From NCBI RefSeq assembly GCF_017592545.1, contig NZ_JAGFOA010000001.1, positions 248,001-312,000 of the forward strand: DNA of 64,000 nt. The letters are read 5' to 3'. A program made the translations under genes and the position numbers. The notes beneath the pieces are model-generated. The model worked only from the letters and a program-made list of their open reading frames with translations. It was not told where the DNA came from and ran no database searches. Origin of the DNA: Microbacterium stercoris (GTDB lineage Bacteria; Actinomycetota; Actinomycetes; Actinomycetales; Microbacteriaceae). Every line of letters starts with the position of its first letter. Within the stretch, counting starts at the first letter, position 1. Shown one piece after another: positions 48,642 to 58,307 of the stretch.

Positions 48642-50231
48642 GTGAGCAGCACAGCAACCGTTTCATCGGCATCCCCGCCGATCCTCGAGATGCGCGACAT
48701 CTCGAAGGAGTTCCCGGGCGTGAAGGCGCTCGCGCACGTGAGTCTCACCGTGCACGAGGGGGAGATCCACGCGATCTGCGGCGAGAACGGTGCCGGCAAG
48801 TCCACGCTGATGAAGGTGCTCTCCGGGGTCTACCCGTACGGCTCCTACTCCGGCGACATCCTGCTGCACGGCGAGGAGGTGCGATTCCGCGACATCCGCG
48901 CGAGTGAGGCGGCGGGCATCGTCATCATCCATCAGGAGCTCGCACTCATCCCGGAGCTGTCGATCACCGAGAACATCTTCCTCGGCAACGAGGTGCGCTC
49001 GGGCATCTCGATCGACTGGCGCACGGCGCGGGCTCGCGCGGTCGAGCTGCTGGCCCGGGTGGGGCTGCACGACGATCCGGACACGCAGATCAAGGCCCTC
49101 GGAGTGGGCAAGCAGCAGCTCGTGGAGATCGCGAAGGCGCTCAACAAGGACGTGAAGCTGCTGATCCTCGACGAGCCGACGGCCGCCTTGAACGAGAACG
49201 ACTCGCAGCACCTGCTGGGCCTCATCCGCGAGCTGAAGTCGCGGGGCATCGCGTCGATCATCATCAGCCACAAGCTCAACGAGATCGAGCAGATCGCCGA
49301 CGAGATCACGATCATCCGCGACGGCCGACCCGTCGAGACCCTCGATGTCGGGCGCGGCGAGATCAACGAGGACCGGATCATCCGGGGCATGGTGGGGCGC
49401 TCGCTGTCGAGCCGGTTCCCCGATCGGGAGTCGCACCCCGGAGAGGTCTTCTTCGAGGTGCAGGACTGGGTCGTGCGCCACCCCACCGTCTCGGAGCGCT
49501 TCGTCGTCAAGGGCTCGAGCCTCACGGTGCGACGCGGCGAGGTCGTCGGCATCGCGGGGCTGATGGGGGCCGGACGGACCGAGTTCGCGATGAGCGTCTT
49601 CGGCCGCTCGTATGGCGAGTACGTGTCGGGCACCATCCGCAAGGACGGCGCCGAGGTCGAGCTGCTCGACGTGCCGACCGCGATCCGGCACGGGCTCGCC
49701 TACGTCAGCGAGGACCGCAAGGTGCTGGGGCTCAACCTGCTCGACACCATCAAGCGCTCCACGGTCTCCGCCAAGCTCGCGAAGATCGCTCGGCGCGGTG
49801 TGGTCGACGAGCGCCTCGAGCACCGCGTCGCCGAGGACTACCGGCGGGCGCTGCGCATCAAGGCGCCCAGCGTCGAGGTCGGCGTCTCCACGCTCTCGGG
49901 CGGCAATCAGCAGAAGGTCGTGCTCGCGAAGTGGATGTTCACGGATCCGGATCTGCTCATCCTGGATGAGCCCACGCGCGGCATCGACGTCGGCGCGAAG
50001 TACGAGATCTACCAGATCATCAACGACCTCGCCGCGGCCGGGAAGGGCGTGATCGTCATCTCCAGCGAGCTCCCCGAGCTCCTTGGCATCTCCGACCGCA
50101 TCTACACGGTCTTCGAGGGGCGGATCACCGACTGCCTCGACGCGGCCGAGGCCACCCCCGAGGCGCTGATGCGCAGCATGACCTCCCTGAACCAGAAGGC
50201 GTACGACGCATACGCCGCATCGAGCGAGTGA
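48642..50231 (+). CDS. multiple-monosaccharide ABC transporter ATPase (GguA/MmsA/XylG-like)
   Basis: 529 residues, two fused ABC domains. First half: Walker [10 protein letters not shown] and Walker [12 protein letters not shown]; second half: GLMGAGRTE (degenerate Walker A), signature [14 protein letters not shown] and [10 protein letters not shown]. This is the carbohydrate-uptake-2 type. With the permease and ChvE-like protein it should import galactose, glucose, arabinose or xylose. GTG 48642. Confidence 0.93.
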   Translation: MSSTATVSSASPPILEMRDISKEFPGVKALAHVSLTVHEGEIHAICGENGAGKSTLMKVLSGVYPYGSYSGDILLHGEEVRFRDIRASEAAGIVIIHQELALIPELSITENIFLGNEVRSGISIDWRTARARAVELLARVGLHDDPDTQIKALGVGKQQLVEIAKALNKDVKLLILDEPTAALNENDSQHLLGLIRELKSRGIASIIISHKLNEIEQIADEITIIRDGRPVETLDVGRGEINEDRIIRGMVGRSLSSRFPDRESHPGEVFFEVQDWVVRHPTVSERFVVKGSSLTVRRGEVVGIAGLMGAGRTEFAMSVFGRSYGEYVSGTIRKDGAEVELLDVPTAIRHGLAYVSEDRKVLGLNLLDTIKRSTVSAKLAKIARRGVVDERLEHRVAEDYRRALRIKAPSVEVGVSTLSGGNQQKVVLAKWMFTDPDLLILDEPTRGIDVGAKYEIYQIINDLAAAGKGVIVISSELPELLGISDRIYTVFEGRITDCLDAAEATPEALMRSMTSLNQKAYDAYAASSE

Positions 50232-50242
50232 AGCGAGACGAG

Positions 50243-51586
50243 ATGACCACCGCACCCAGCCCCACGCCTGAGCAGCCGCGCGGCTTCCACTTCAGCGACC
50301 TCCGCACGATGTTCGGGACGGGCACGTCCGCCTCGCGTCAGTTCGGCATCCTCGGCGCGCTGATCGTCATCATCCTGCTGTTCCAGGTGCTCACGGGAGG
50401 ACTGACGCTCTCGAGCGGCAACCTGATCAACGTCGTCAACCAGTACTCGTACATCCTGATCCTGGCCATCGGCATGGTGATGGTCATCATCATGGGGCAC
50501 ATCGATCTGTCGGTCGGATCGGTCGCCGCCTTCGTCGGCATCATCGTCGCGAAGGCGATGGCGGAGTGGCAGATCGCGTGGCCGCTCGCGATCGTGCTCG
50601 GGCTGCTGGTGGGCGCGGCCGTCGGCCTCTGGCACGGACTGTGGGTGGCGATCGTCGGTGTGCCCGCGTTCATCGTCACGCTGGCGGGCATGCTGTTCTT
50701 CCGCGGTGCCAACCAGTGGATCGGCGATTCGCAGACCATCTCGGTGCCGCGCGAGTTCGTCTACATCGGCGCCGGCTATCTGCCGGAGGTGGCGCTGCCG
50801 CTGCCCTTCAACGTGCCCACCATGATCCTCGCCCTCCTGGGCGTCGCGTGGATCGTGTTCAACGAGCTCCGGCTGCGGCGCATCCAGACCCGGATGGGCG
50901 CCGCGAAGGCGCCCCTGTGGGTGAGTCTGCTGAAGATGGCCGTGCTGGCGGCCGTCATCCTCTGGGCCGGATGGATGTTCGCGACCGGCCGCGAGGGCAC
51001 GAGCTTCCCGGTCTCGGGCATCATCCTGCTGGTGCTCGTGGTGGCGTACTCGTTCGTGACGAACAGCACGGTGGCCGGCCGTCACATCTACGCGGTCGGA
51101 GGCAACCGCCAGGCCGCTCGGCTCTCGGGAGTGAAGGATCGCCGGGTCGACTTCTTCGTGATGATGAACATGTCGATCCTCGCGGCCATCGCCGGCATGA
51201 TCTACGTCGCCCGCGCCACGGCCTCGGGGCCGCAGGACGGCAACGGCTGGGAGCTCGACGCCATCGCCTCCGTGTTCATCGGCGGCGCGGCGGTCTCGGG
51301 CGGCATCGGCACGGTGATCGGATCCATCATCGGCGGTCTGGTCATGGCGTTCCTCAACAACGGCCTCGCCCTGCTGGGTGTCGGCGCCGACCTCGTCGCG
51401 ATGATCAAGGGACTCGTGCTGCTCGTCGCGGTCGGCATCGATGTCTGGAACAAGCAGCAGGGCCGTCCCTCGATCACCGGCCTCATCCTCAACCGCCGCA
51501 AGGCGGACGCCGACTTCGGCGGCGACCTCATGACTCCCGCCGGCAGCGATGCGGCGGGGAAGCAGGAGACCGCGGCTCGCCGCTGA
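50243..51586 (+). CDS. multiple-monosaccharide ABC transporter permease (GguB/MmsB-like)
   Basis: 447 residues, longer than CUT2 permeases in general but normal for GguB, with ten or more membrane helices. MGHIDLSVGSVAAFVG and the C-terminal DAIASVFIGGAAVSGGIGTVIG are CUT2 hallmarks. ATG 50243 chosen; GTG 50228, which overlaps the ATPase stop by 4 bp, would add five residues and is an equally credible start. Confidence 0.92.
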   Translation: MTTAPSPTPEQPRGFHFSDLRTMFGTGTSASRQFGILGALIVIILLFQVLTGGLTLSSGNLINVVNQYSYILILAIGMVMVIIMGHIDLSVGSVAAFVGIIVAKAMAEWQIAWPLAIVLGLLVGAAVGLWHGLWVAIVGVPAFIVTLAGMLFFRGANQWIGDSQTISVPREFVYIGAGYLPEVALPLPFNVPTMILALLGVAWIVFNELRLRRIQTRMGAAKAPLWVSLLKMAVLAAVILWAGWMFATGREGTSFPVSGIILLVLVVAYSFVTNSTVAGRHIYAVGGNRQAARLSGVKDRRVDFFVMMNMSILAAIAGMIYVARATASGPQDGNGWELDAIASVFIGGAAVSGGIGTVIGSIIGGLVMAFLNNGLALLGVGADLVAMIKGLVLLVAVGIDVWNKQQGRPSITGLILNRRKADADFGGDLMTPAGSDAAGKQETAARR

Positions 51587-51623
51587 GTCGCGACCTCGTC
51601 CCCCAACAGAAAGTGGCAATCAC

Positions 51624-52751
51624 ATGAAGAAGATCGCTTTCACCGCTGTCGCGGCCTTCGCCGCGCTGGCGATCGGGCTGACCGGCTGCACCTCCGAGCG
51701 CGGAGGCGGAACCGGCGGCGGCACGGATCCGGGCAGCACCGATGCGCCCGCGGGTTTCGACGCCGGCGCGCGCATCGGCGTGGCCCTGCCCGACAAGACC
51801 AGTGAGAACTGGGTGCTCGCGGGCGACCTGTTCACCCAGGGTCTGACGGATGCGGGCTTCGAGCCCGACGTGCAGTACGCCCCCGCGAGCAACACGGTCG
51901 CCGAGCAGCAGAACCAGATCCAGGCGATGGTGACGTCCGGTGCCAAGGTCATCGTGATCGGCGCCAAGGACGGCAAGCAGCTCTCGACACAGGTGGAGGC
52001 GGCACGGGACGCCGGTGCGTATGTGATCGCGTACGACCGCCTGATCGAGAACACGGAGGCCGTCGACTACTACGTGGCCTTCGACAACTTCAAGGTCGGC
52101 CAGCTGCAGGGCCAGGCGCTGCTGGACGGCCTCGAGACCCTCGCGGGCCACGAGGCGCCGTACAACATCGAGCTGTTCTCCGGTTCGCCGGACGACGCCA
52201 ACTCGGCCGTGTTCTTCAACGGCGCGATGGAGGTGCTGCAGCCGAAGATCGACGATGGCACCCTCGTGGTTGGCTCGGGGCAGACCGACATCGCCCAGAC
52301 GGCCACGCAGGGCTGGCTGCCCGAGAACGCGCAGGAGCGTATGGACGGTCTGCTCACCTCGACCTACGGCGACAAGGAGCTCGACGGTGTGCTGTCGCCC
52401 AACGACACGCTCGCCCGTGCGATCCTCACCTCGGTCGAGCAGGCGGGCAAGAAGCAGCCCGTCGTGACGGGTCAGGACTCCGAGGCCGAGTCGGTGCGCT
52501 GGATCATGGAGGGCCGCCAGTTCTCCACGATCAACAAGGACACCACGCTCCTCGTCGAGCAGACGATCAAGATGATCGGTCAGCTGCAGGCCGGCGAGGA
52601 GGTCGACGTCAACGACACCGAGCAGTACGACAACGGCGTGAAGGTCGTGCCCGCCTACCTGCTCGATCCGGTCATCGTCACCAAGGAGAACGCCCTCGAG
52701 GCGTATGCCAACGTGCCGAGCCTGCTGGAGATCGTCAAGTCGTTCCAGTGA
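51624..52751 (+). CDS. ChvE-like sugar-binding lipoprotein
   Basis: 375 residues. Lipoprotein signal with lipobox LTGC (Cys22). ARIGVALPDKTSENWVLAGDLF and YDRLIENTEAVDYYVAFDN match the ChvE/multiple-sugar-binding family. It delivers monosaccharide to the adjacent permease. Terminated by a 15-bp hairpin with a TTCG loop. Confidence 0.93.
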   Translation: MKKIAFTAVAAFAALAIGLTGCTSERGGGTGGGTDPGSTDAPAGFDAGARIGVALPDKTSENWVLAGDLFTQGLTDAGFEPDVQYAPASNTVAEQQNQIQAMVTSGAKVIVIGAKDGKQLSTQVEAARDAGAYVIAYDRLIENTEAVDYYVAFDNFKVGQLQGQALLDGLETLAGHEAPYNIELFSGSPDDANSAVFFNGAMEVLQPKIDDGTLVVGSGQTDIAQTATQGWLPENAQERMDGLLTSTYGDKELDGVLSPNDTLARAILTSVEQAGKKQPVVTGQDSEAESVRWIMEGRQFSTINKDTTLLVEQTIKMIGQLQAGEEVDVNDTEQYDNGVKVVPAYLLDPVIVTKENALEAYANVPSLLEIVKSFQ

Positions 52752-52765
52752 TCAGCTCGACAGCA

Positions 52766-52799
52766 CGAGGGGCCGTCCGGTTCGCCGGGCGGCCCCTCG
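52766..52799 (+). terminator. terminator of the GguAB-ChvE-type operon
   Basis: 15-bp stem (52766-52780 with 52785-52799, one G-T pair) closed by a stable TTCG tetraloop, 15 nt after the stop. Confidence 0.85.
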
Positions 52800-52831
52800 C
52801 CGCAGGCCGTCCCGCGTTGCACCTCGCTCGC

Positions 52832-52845
52832 TGTTCTCGGTAACA
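52832..52845. promoter_or_regulatory. LacI operator, TGTTCTCGGTAACA type, site 1
   Basis: TGTTCTCGGTAACA is a palindrome with central CG, 53 nt before the LacI gene at 52898. Two close copies lie before the YtfQ-like gene. Confidence 0.7.
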
Positions 52846-52897
52846 TCGCGAGGCGCGACGCAGCCGTCGCGCTCTGGTCGCGGCGGACGGAGGGACC

Positions 52898-53917
52898 ATG
52901 GCGAGCATCCCCTCCGACAAGCCGAACATCCGGCAGGTCGCATCGATCGCCGGTGTCTCGCACATGACCGTCTCGCGTGTGCTCAACGACCACCCGAACA
53001 TCAAGCCGGAGACACGGCGGCGTGTGCTCGAGGCCATCGAGGAGCTCGACTACCGCCCGAACCTCGCGGCCCGCGCGCTGGCCACCCAGCGCACCGGGCG
53101 CATCGGCGTGATCGTCGAGAGCGCCGTGGCCTTCGCCCCGTCCAGTGTGCTGCGCGCGGTCGAGCGCGCCGCCCGGGCGGCCGGCTACTCGATCACCTCG
53201 GTGGCGCTGCACGACGACGATCCGCTCACGCCCCAGGACGCCGTCGACAATCTCACCGCCCAGGGGGTCGACGCGCTGTGCGTGGTGGCACCGCGGTCGT
53301 CGTCGGTGGCTGCGCTGCGCAAGATCGCCATCACGGTGCCGCTCCTCGTGGTCAAGGCGGACAGCGATCCGACCTTCCTGACGGTGTCGGTGGATCAGCA
53401 GGCGGGGGCGTCCCTCGTCGTCGACCACCTGGTCGCGCTCGGCCACCGCGACATCCTCCACGTCGCCGGACCTCTCGACTGGCTGGATGCGCGTGCGAGG
53501 GAGCGCGCGTTCCACGCGCGCGCGAAGTCGTGGGGCATCCGTGAACGGCCGATCGTGGTGGGGGACTGGACGGCCGACTTCGCCTACGACTTCGCGATGG
53601 GCCTCACGCGTCTTCCCGAGTACACCGCGATCTTCGCGGCCAACGACGACACGGCCATCGGCCTCATCCACGGCCTGCACGATCGGGGCTTCGACGTGCC
53701 GGGCGATCTCAGCGTGGTGGGCTTCGACGACGTGCCTCTGTCGCGCCACTTCCTGCCGCCCCTGACCACCGTGCGACAGGACTTCCACGCGCTCGGCCAG
53801 GCCGTGGTGGAGATGCTGCACGCGGCGATGGAGGAGCGTGAGATCCCGCACCTCACCCGCATCCCCACCGAGCTCGTGGTGCGCGGATCGACCGCGTCGC
53901 CCCGGGGCGCGCGATGA
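52898..53917 (+). CDS. LacI-family regulator of the YtfQRT-YjfF-type transporter
   Basis: 339 residues. HTH IRQVASIAGVSHMTVSRVLND and hinge YRPNLAARALA; effector domain ends DLSVVGFDDVPLSRHFLPPLTTV. It most probably binds the three TGTTNTCGGTAACA-like sites around it and represses both its own transcript and the transporter operon. GGAGGG precedes ATG 52898. The next gene, an ABC ATPase, starts on its stop codon (ATGA). Confidence 0.93.
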   Translation: MASIPSDKPNIRQVASIAGVSHMTVSRVLNDHPNIKPETRRRVLEAIEELDYRPNLAARALATQRTGRIGVIVESAVAFAPSSVLRAVERAARAAGYSITSVALHDDDPLTPQDAVDNLTAQGVDALCVVAPRSSSVAALRKIAITVPLLVVKADSDPTFLTVSVDQQAGASLVVDHLVALGHRDILHVAGPLDWLDARARERAFHARAKSWGIRERPIVVGDWTADFAYDFAMGLTRLPEYTAIFAANDDTAIGLIHGLHDRGFDVPGDLSVVGFDDVPLSRHFLPPLTTVRQDFHALGQAVVEMLHAAMEEREIPHLTRIPTELVVRGSTASPRGAR

Positions 53918-55455
53918 TGCGGCCCGCAGGCGGCGCCGCGCCGGTCGTCGAGCTCGAGGGCATCACGGTCGAGTTCCCCGGTGTGCGTGCGCTCGACGAC
54001 GTCGACTTCCGCCTGCTGCCGGGTGAGGTGCATGCGGTGATGGGCGAGAACGGCGCCGGGAAGTCGACGCTGATCGGCGTGCTCACCGGCACGATCCGGC
54101 CGGTCGCGGGGGTCGTGCGCGTCAGGGGTGAGGAGCGCCGATTCTCGGGCGTCGCCGACAGCCGCTCGGCGGGCATCGCCACCGTCTTCCAGGAGACGCA
54201 GCTGAGCCCCAACCTCACAGTCGCGGAGAACGTGATGCTCGGCCGCGAGCGCCCTGGTCGCTGGGGCATCGACTGGCGTCGCACCCGCGCCGACGCGGCC
54301 GAGGCGATGGGGCGTCTGGGGCTCGACGACCTCGATCCGCGCACCCCGCTCGCCCTGCTCTCGCCCGCTCAGAAGCAGCTCGTGGCTCTCGCTCGCTCGG
54401 TGGTCGACGACCCCGGGGTGTTGGTGCTCGACGAGCCGACGTCGAGCCTCGACCAGGCCGAGGTGCAGGTGCTGATGCGGGTGATCCGCGGACTGCGGGA
54501 TCGGGGAGTCGCGATCCTGTTCGTCTCGCACTTCCTGGAGCAGGCCTTCGCCATCAGCGATCGGATGACGGTGCTCCGCGGCGGGCGCCGCATCGGCGAG
54601 CACGTCACGCGCGATCTCGAACGCGCCGACCTGATCTCCCAGATGCTCGGCAAGGACATCGAGAGCCTGCGGGCGCTGGGGTCGGAGCGCAAGGCCCACC
54701 ACTATGCCTCGGACAGCGAGCCCGCTCTGCGCGCCGCGGGACTCGGACGCCGCGGCGAGCTGGGGCCGAGCGACATCGACGTGCTGCCCGGGGAGATCGT
54801 GGGCCTCGCGGGCCTGCGCGGATCGGGGCGCACCGAGCTCGCCTCGTTGATGAGCGGCACGCTGCGCGCGGACAGCGGGGAGCTGTGGGTCGACGGCGAG
54901 CGCGTGTCGCTGCGCGACCCCGCCGGGGCACTGCGCCGGCGCATCGCGATGTCGGCGGAGAACCGCCGCGCCGACGGCATCATCGGCGAGCTGACGGGGC
55001 GGGAGAACATCATCCTGTCGCTGCAGGCGCTGCGCGGGTGGACCCGCCCCCTCTCGTCCGAGGAGGGGGCGGCCCTCGTCGAGACGTACATCGACGCTCT
55101 GCATCTGGATCCGGCCGACCTCGATCGCCCGGCCGCCGAGCTCTCCGGCGGCACGCAGCAGAAGCTGCTGCTAGCGCGGGCCCTGGCGACCCGGCCGCAC
55201 GTGCTGATCCTGGACGAGCCCACGCGGGGCATCGACATCGCGGCGAAGGTGGAGATCCAGCGCCGGATCAGCCGGCTCGCCGGCGGGGGAGTGGCGGTGG
55301 TGTTCATCTCGTCCGAGCTGGAGGAGGTCGTGCGGCTCTCCGACCGGATCGTTGTGCTCAAGGACCGCGAGAAGATCGGCGAACTGAGCAACGGACCCGG
55401 CGTGACGGTCGACACCGTCGTCGAGATGATCGCGGCCGAGCTCGACCTGTCCTGA
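53914..55455 (+). CDS. YtfR-like sugar ABC ATPase, copy 1 (in the LacI operon)
   Basis: 513 residues, two ABC domains. Walker [10 protein letters not shown], first-half degenerate signature LSPAQKQLVALARS, Walker B VLVLDEPTSSLDQ; second half [36 protein letters not shown]. All key residues look functional. It is separated from the permeases by the binding-protein gene and a second ATPase of the same kind, so the cluster carries two ATPases for one permease pair. Confidence 0.9.
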   Translation: MMRPAGGAAPVVELEGITVEFPGVRALDDVDFRLLPGEVHAVMGENGAGKSTLIGVLTGTIRPVAGVVRVRGEERRFSGVADSRSAGIATVFQETQLSPNLTVAENVMLGRERPGRWGIDWRRTRADAAEAMGRLGLDDLDPRTPLALLSPAQKQLVALARSVVDDPGVLVLDEPTSSLDQAEVQVLMRVIRGLRDRGVAILFVSHFLEQAFAISDRMTVLRGGRRIGEHVTRDLERADLISQMLGKDIESLRALGSERKAHHYASDSEPALRAAGLGRRGELGPSDIDVLPGEIVGLAGLRGSGRTELASLMSGTLRADSGELWVDGERVSLRDPAGALRRRIAMSAENRRADGIIGELTGRENIILSLQALRGWTRPLSSEEGAALVETYIDALHLDPADLDRPAAELSGGTQQKLLLARALATRPHVLILDEPTRGIDIAAKVEIQRRISRLAGGGVAVVFISSELEEVVRLSDRIVVLKDREKIGELSNGPGVTVDTVVEMIAAELDLS

Positions 55456-55474
55456 GGCATCGGATCCCTCCGAG

Positions 55475-55488
55475 TGTGCTCGGTAACA
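55475..55488. promoter_or_regulatory. LacI operator, TGTTCTCGGTAACA type, site 2
   Basis: TGTGCTCGGTAACA differs from site 1 at one of 14 positions. Confidence 0.7.
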
Positions 55489-55544
55489 ATCGGCCGTGGC
55501 TGATCTGGCTCCCCTTTGCTGGGAACTTCTTGTGTTCCGCGGAT

Positions 55545-55558
55545 TGTTCCCGGTAACA
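55545..55558. promoter_or_regulatory. LacI operator, TGTTCTCGGTAACA type, site 3
   Basis: TGTTCCCGGTAACA differs from site 1 at one position and lies 70 bp from site 2, a spacing compatible with looping. It is 66 nt before the YtfQ-like gene. Confidence 0.7.
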
Positions 55559-55623
55559 TCCCGGCAGGGCCCATCGCTGAGCCCTGCACATCACATGCAT
55601 TCCGGATCTCAAGGAGGAGATCG

Positions 55624-56628
55624 ATGTTCGCAATGAAGCACATCCGCACGGCGCTGGGTCTCGCCGCGGTCGGCGCGCTCGCGCTGGGTCTTTCCGCCTG
55701 CGCAGGCGGCGGCGACACGGCCGGCGGCAGCGAGGGCGGGGGCGACGGCGAGCTGATCAAGGTCGGCTTCGTCGCCGTCGGTCCCGAGGGCGGCTGGCGC
55801 CAGGCCAACGAGCAGAACGTGAAGGACACCTTCACCGAGGAGGCCGGCTACGACCTCAGCTACGCGCCCGCGGCGAACCTCGACCAGAAGTCGCAGATCG
55901 ACAACTTCACGTCGTTCGTCGACGAGGGCGTCGACGTCATCCTGCTCTCGGCGACCGAGGCCACCGGCTGGGAGGATTCGCTCAAGCGCGCCCAGGAGGC
56001 GGAGATCCCCGTGATCCTGCTCGACCGCGGCATCGAGCCGGAGGACACCAGCCTCTACGTCACCCGCATCGCCCCCGACAACGTCGAGGTCGCCAAGGAG
56101 GTCGGCGCGTGGGCTGCCGCCCAGTTCCCGGACGGCGGCAACTACGTCACCCTCGAGGGCCCGGCCGGCGTCGGCGTGGTCAACGAGCGCAACGAGGGCT
56201 TCGAGCAGGGCCTGGGCGATTCGAAGCTCACCAAGGTCGACGCGCAGACCGCGAACTGGTCGACCGAGGAGGGCAAGAGCGTCCTCGAGACGATGCTCAA
56301 GGCGAACGACAACGACATCCAGTTCGTGTTCGCGCAGAACGACGAGATGGGTCTCGGCGCCGCGCAGGCGGCGGAGGAGGCGGGTCTCGTTGTCGGCACC
56401 GACATCAAGATCGCCACGATCGACGGCACGAAGAACGCCATCCAGGCGCTCGCCGACGGCAAGCTCAGCTACGTGCACGAGTACAACCCGCTCTTCGGCG
56501 AGACGGCGCTCGACGTCGTCGAGAAGACGCTCGACGGCGAGAAGGTCGACTCGTACATCATCGTCCCGAGCGAGGCCTTCGACTCGGCCGAGGCGGCCAA
56601 GGCCGTCCTGGCGGACCGCAAGTACTGA
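55624..56628 (+). CDS. YtfQ-like sugar-binding lipoprotein
   Basis: 334 residues. Lipobox LSAC (Cys26). VGFVAVGPEGGWRQANEQNVKDTF and ILLDRGIEPEDTSLYVTRI match YtfQ, the galactofuranose-binding protein group; TIDGTKNAIQALADGKLSYVHEYNPLFG is conserved. Given the arabinofuranosidase upstream, a furanose such as arabinofuranose or galactofuranose is the likely ligand. GGAGGAGA precedes ATG 55624. Confidence 0.92.
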   Translation: MFAMKHIRTALGLAAVGALALGLSACAGGGDTAGGSEGGGDGELIKVGFVAVGPEGGWRQANEQNVKDTFTEEAGYDLSYAPAANLDQKSQIDNFTSFVDEGVDVILLSATEATGWEDSLKRAQEAEIPVILLDRGIEPEDTSLYVTRIAPDNVEVAKEVGAWAAAQFPDGGNYVTLEGPAGVGVVNERNEGFEQGLGDSKLTKVDAQTANWSTEEGKSVLETMLKANDNDIQFVFAQNDEMGLGAAQAAEEAGLVVGTDIKIATIDGTKNAIQALADGKLSYVHEYNPLFGETALDVVEKTLDGEKVDSYIIVPSEAFDSAEAAKAVLADRKY

Positions 56629-56635
56629 CCCTCGC

Positions 56636-56669
56636 GGCCGGGCCGGGGGAGGGATCCCTCGGCCCGGCC
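56636..56669 (+). terminator. intercistronic hairpin between binding protein and ATPase copy 2
   Basis: GGCCGGGCCG (56636-56645) pairs with 56660-56669, with an inner palindrome AGGGATCCCT and followed by TGTCTTT. It may attenuate transcription so that binding protein is made in excess. Confidence 0.55.
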
Positions 56670-56708
56670 CTGTCTTTCGAGAACGAACGGGCGATGAGAG
56701 ATGCAGCG

Positions 56709-58307
56709 ATGAACGAACCACTCGTGCAGATGCGCGGGATCACGATCGAGTTCCCCGGGGTGAAAGCCCTGGACGGTGTGGACTTCCGGCTGTTCCCCGG
56801 CGAGGTGCACGCGCTGATGGGGGAGAACGGCGCGGGCAAGTCCACGCTGATCAAGGCGCTCACGGGCGTGTACCGGATCGACTCCGGCACGATCACCGTG
56901 GAGGGTGCGGAGCGCGAGTTCGCGGGCACCGGCGACGCGCAGGCCGCGGGCATCTCGACGGTCTACCAGGAGGTCAACCTCGCGCCGAACCTCTCGATCG
57001 GCGAGAACGTCATGCTGGGGCACGAGGTGCGCGGCCCGTTCGGCGTCAACTGGCGGGCGACGCACCGCGCGGCCGCGGAGGCGCTCGGTCGCCTGGGTCT
57101 CGGCGACCTCGACCCCCGTCGTCCGCTGTCCTCCCTCTCCATCGCGATGCAGCAGCTCGTCGCCATCAGCCGCGCCATGGCGATCCGGGCGAAGGTGCTG
57201 ATCCTCGACGAGCCCACCTCGAGCCTCGACGCCGCCGAGGTCGAGGGGCTGTTCGCGGTCATCCGCACCCTGCGCGACGAGGGCGTGGCGATCCTGTTCG
57301 TCTCGCACTTCCTCGATCAGATCTACGCGATCAGCGACCGGCTCACCGTGCTGCGCAACGGCCGGTTCGTGGGGGAGCATCTCACCTCCGACCTCGACCG
57401 GCATGCGCTCATCTCGACCATGATCGGCAAGGATCTCGACGCACTGCGCTCGCTCGGAGGCAGCCGCGGCACCGTGCGCGACACCGATGAGGCGCCCCTC
57501 CTCGAGGCCGCGGGTCTTGCCCGTCGCGGATCCGTCGAGGCCACCGATCTGCAGATCCGGCCGGGCGAGGTCGTCGGCTTCGCCGGGCTGCTCGGATCCG
57601 GTCGCACGGAGCTTGCCCGACTGCTCTACGGCGCCGACCGCGCGGACGCGGGCACGGTCGAGGTGAGGGGGCGACGCGTCGACCTGCGCTCACCCGCCGA
57701 CGCGCTCGCGCAGCGCGTGGCGTTCTCGACCGAGAATCGGCGCGACGAGGGCATCGTCGGCGACCTCACCGTGCGCGAGAACCTCATCCTCGCCGTGCAG
57801 GCGGAACGCGGCTGGGCCAAGCCCCTCTCGCGGCGCGAGCAGGACGAGATCGTCGACACCTGGATCACGCGCATGGGCGTGCGCCCTTCCGACCCCGAGC
57901 GCATGATCAAGAACCTCTCCGGCGGAAACCAGCAGAAGGTGCTGCTGGGGCGCTGGCTGGCGACGGACCCGGATCTCCTGATCCTGGACGAGCCGACCCG
58001 CGGCATCGACGTGGGTGCGAAGGCCGAGATCCAGGAGACCGTCGCTCAGCTGGCGGACGACGGCATGGCCGTGGTGTTCATCTCCTCCGAGCTCGAGGAG
58101 GTCGTGCGTCTGTCCGAGCGCATGGTCGTGCTCAAGGACCATCGCAAGATCGGTGAGATCGCAGGTGGCGAAGGCGTCACCGCGCAGGAGATCGTGGACA
58201 TCATCGCTGCGCACGGCACCGAGGCCGCTGTCGCAGAGCTCGACGACATCGAGGCGGACACCGTGGTCGCCGCAGGCGTCGCACACGAAGAAGAGGAGGC
58301 GCGATGA
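56709..58307 (+). CDS. YtfR-like sugar ABC ATPase, copy 2
   Basis: 532 residues. Walker [10 protein letters not shown], Walker B VLILDEPTSSLDA; second half [37 protein letters not shown]. The C-terminal tail is acidic (DDIEADTVV...EEEEAR). ATG 56709 follows GAGAG by eight bases; ATG 56694 would add five residues. Stop overlaps the permease ATG (ATGA). Confidence 0.92.
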   Translation: MNEPLVQMRGITIEFPGVKALDGVDFRLFPGEVHALMGENGAGKSTLIKALTGVYRIDSGTITVEGAEREFAGTGDAQAAGISTVYQEVNLAPNLSIGENVMLGHEVRGPFGVNWRATHRAAAEALGRLGLGDLDPRRPLSSLSIAMQQLVAISRAMAIRAKVLILDEPTSSLDAAEVEGLFAVIRTLRDEGVAILFVSHFLDQIYAISDRLTVLRNGRFVGEHLTSDLDRHALISTMIGKDLDALRSLGGSRGTVRDTDEAPLLEAAGLARRGSVEATDLQIRPGEVVGFAGLLGSGRTELARLLYGADRADAGTVEVRGRRVDLRSPADALAQRVAFSTENRRDEGIVGDLTVRENLILAVQAERGWAKPLSRREQDEIVDTWITRMGVRPSDPERMIKNLSGGNQQKVLLGRWLATDPDLLILDEPTRGIDVGAKAEIQETVAQLADDGMAVVFISSELEEVVRLSERMVVLKDHRKIGEIAGGEGVTAQEIVDIIAAHGTEAAVAELDDIEADTVVAAGVAHEEEEAR

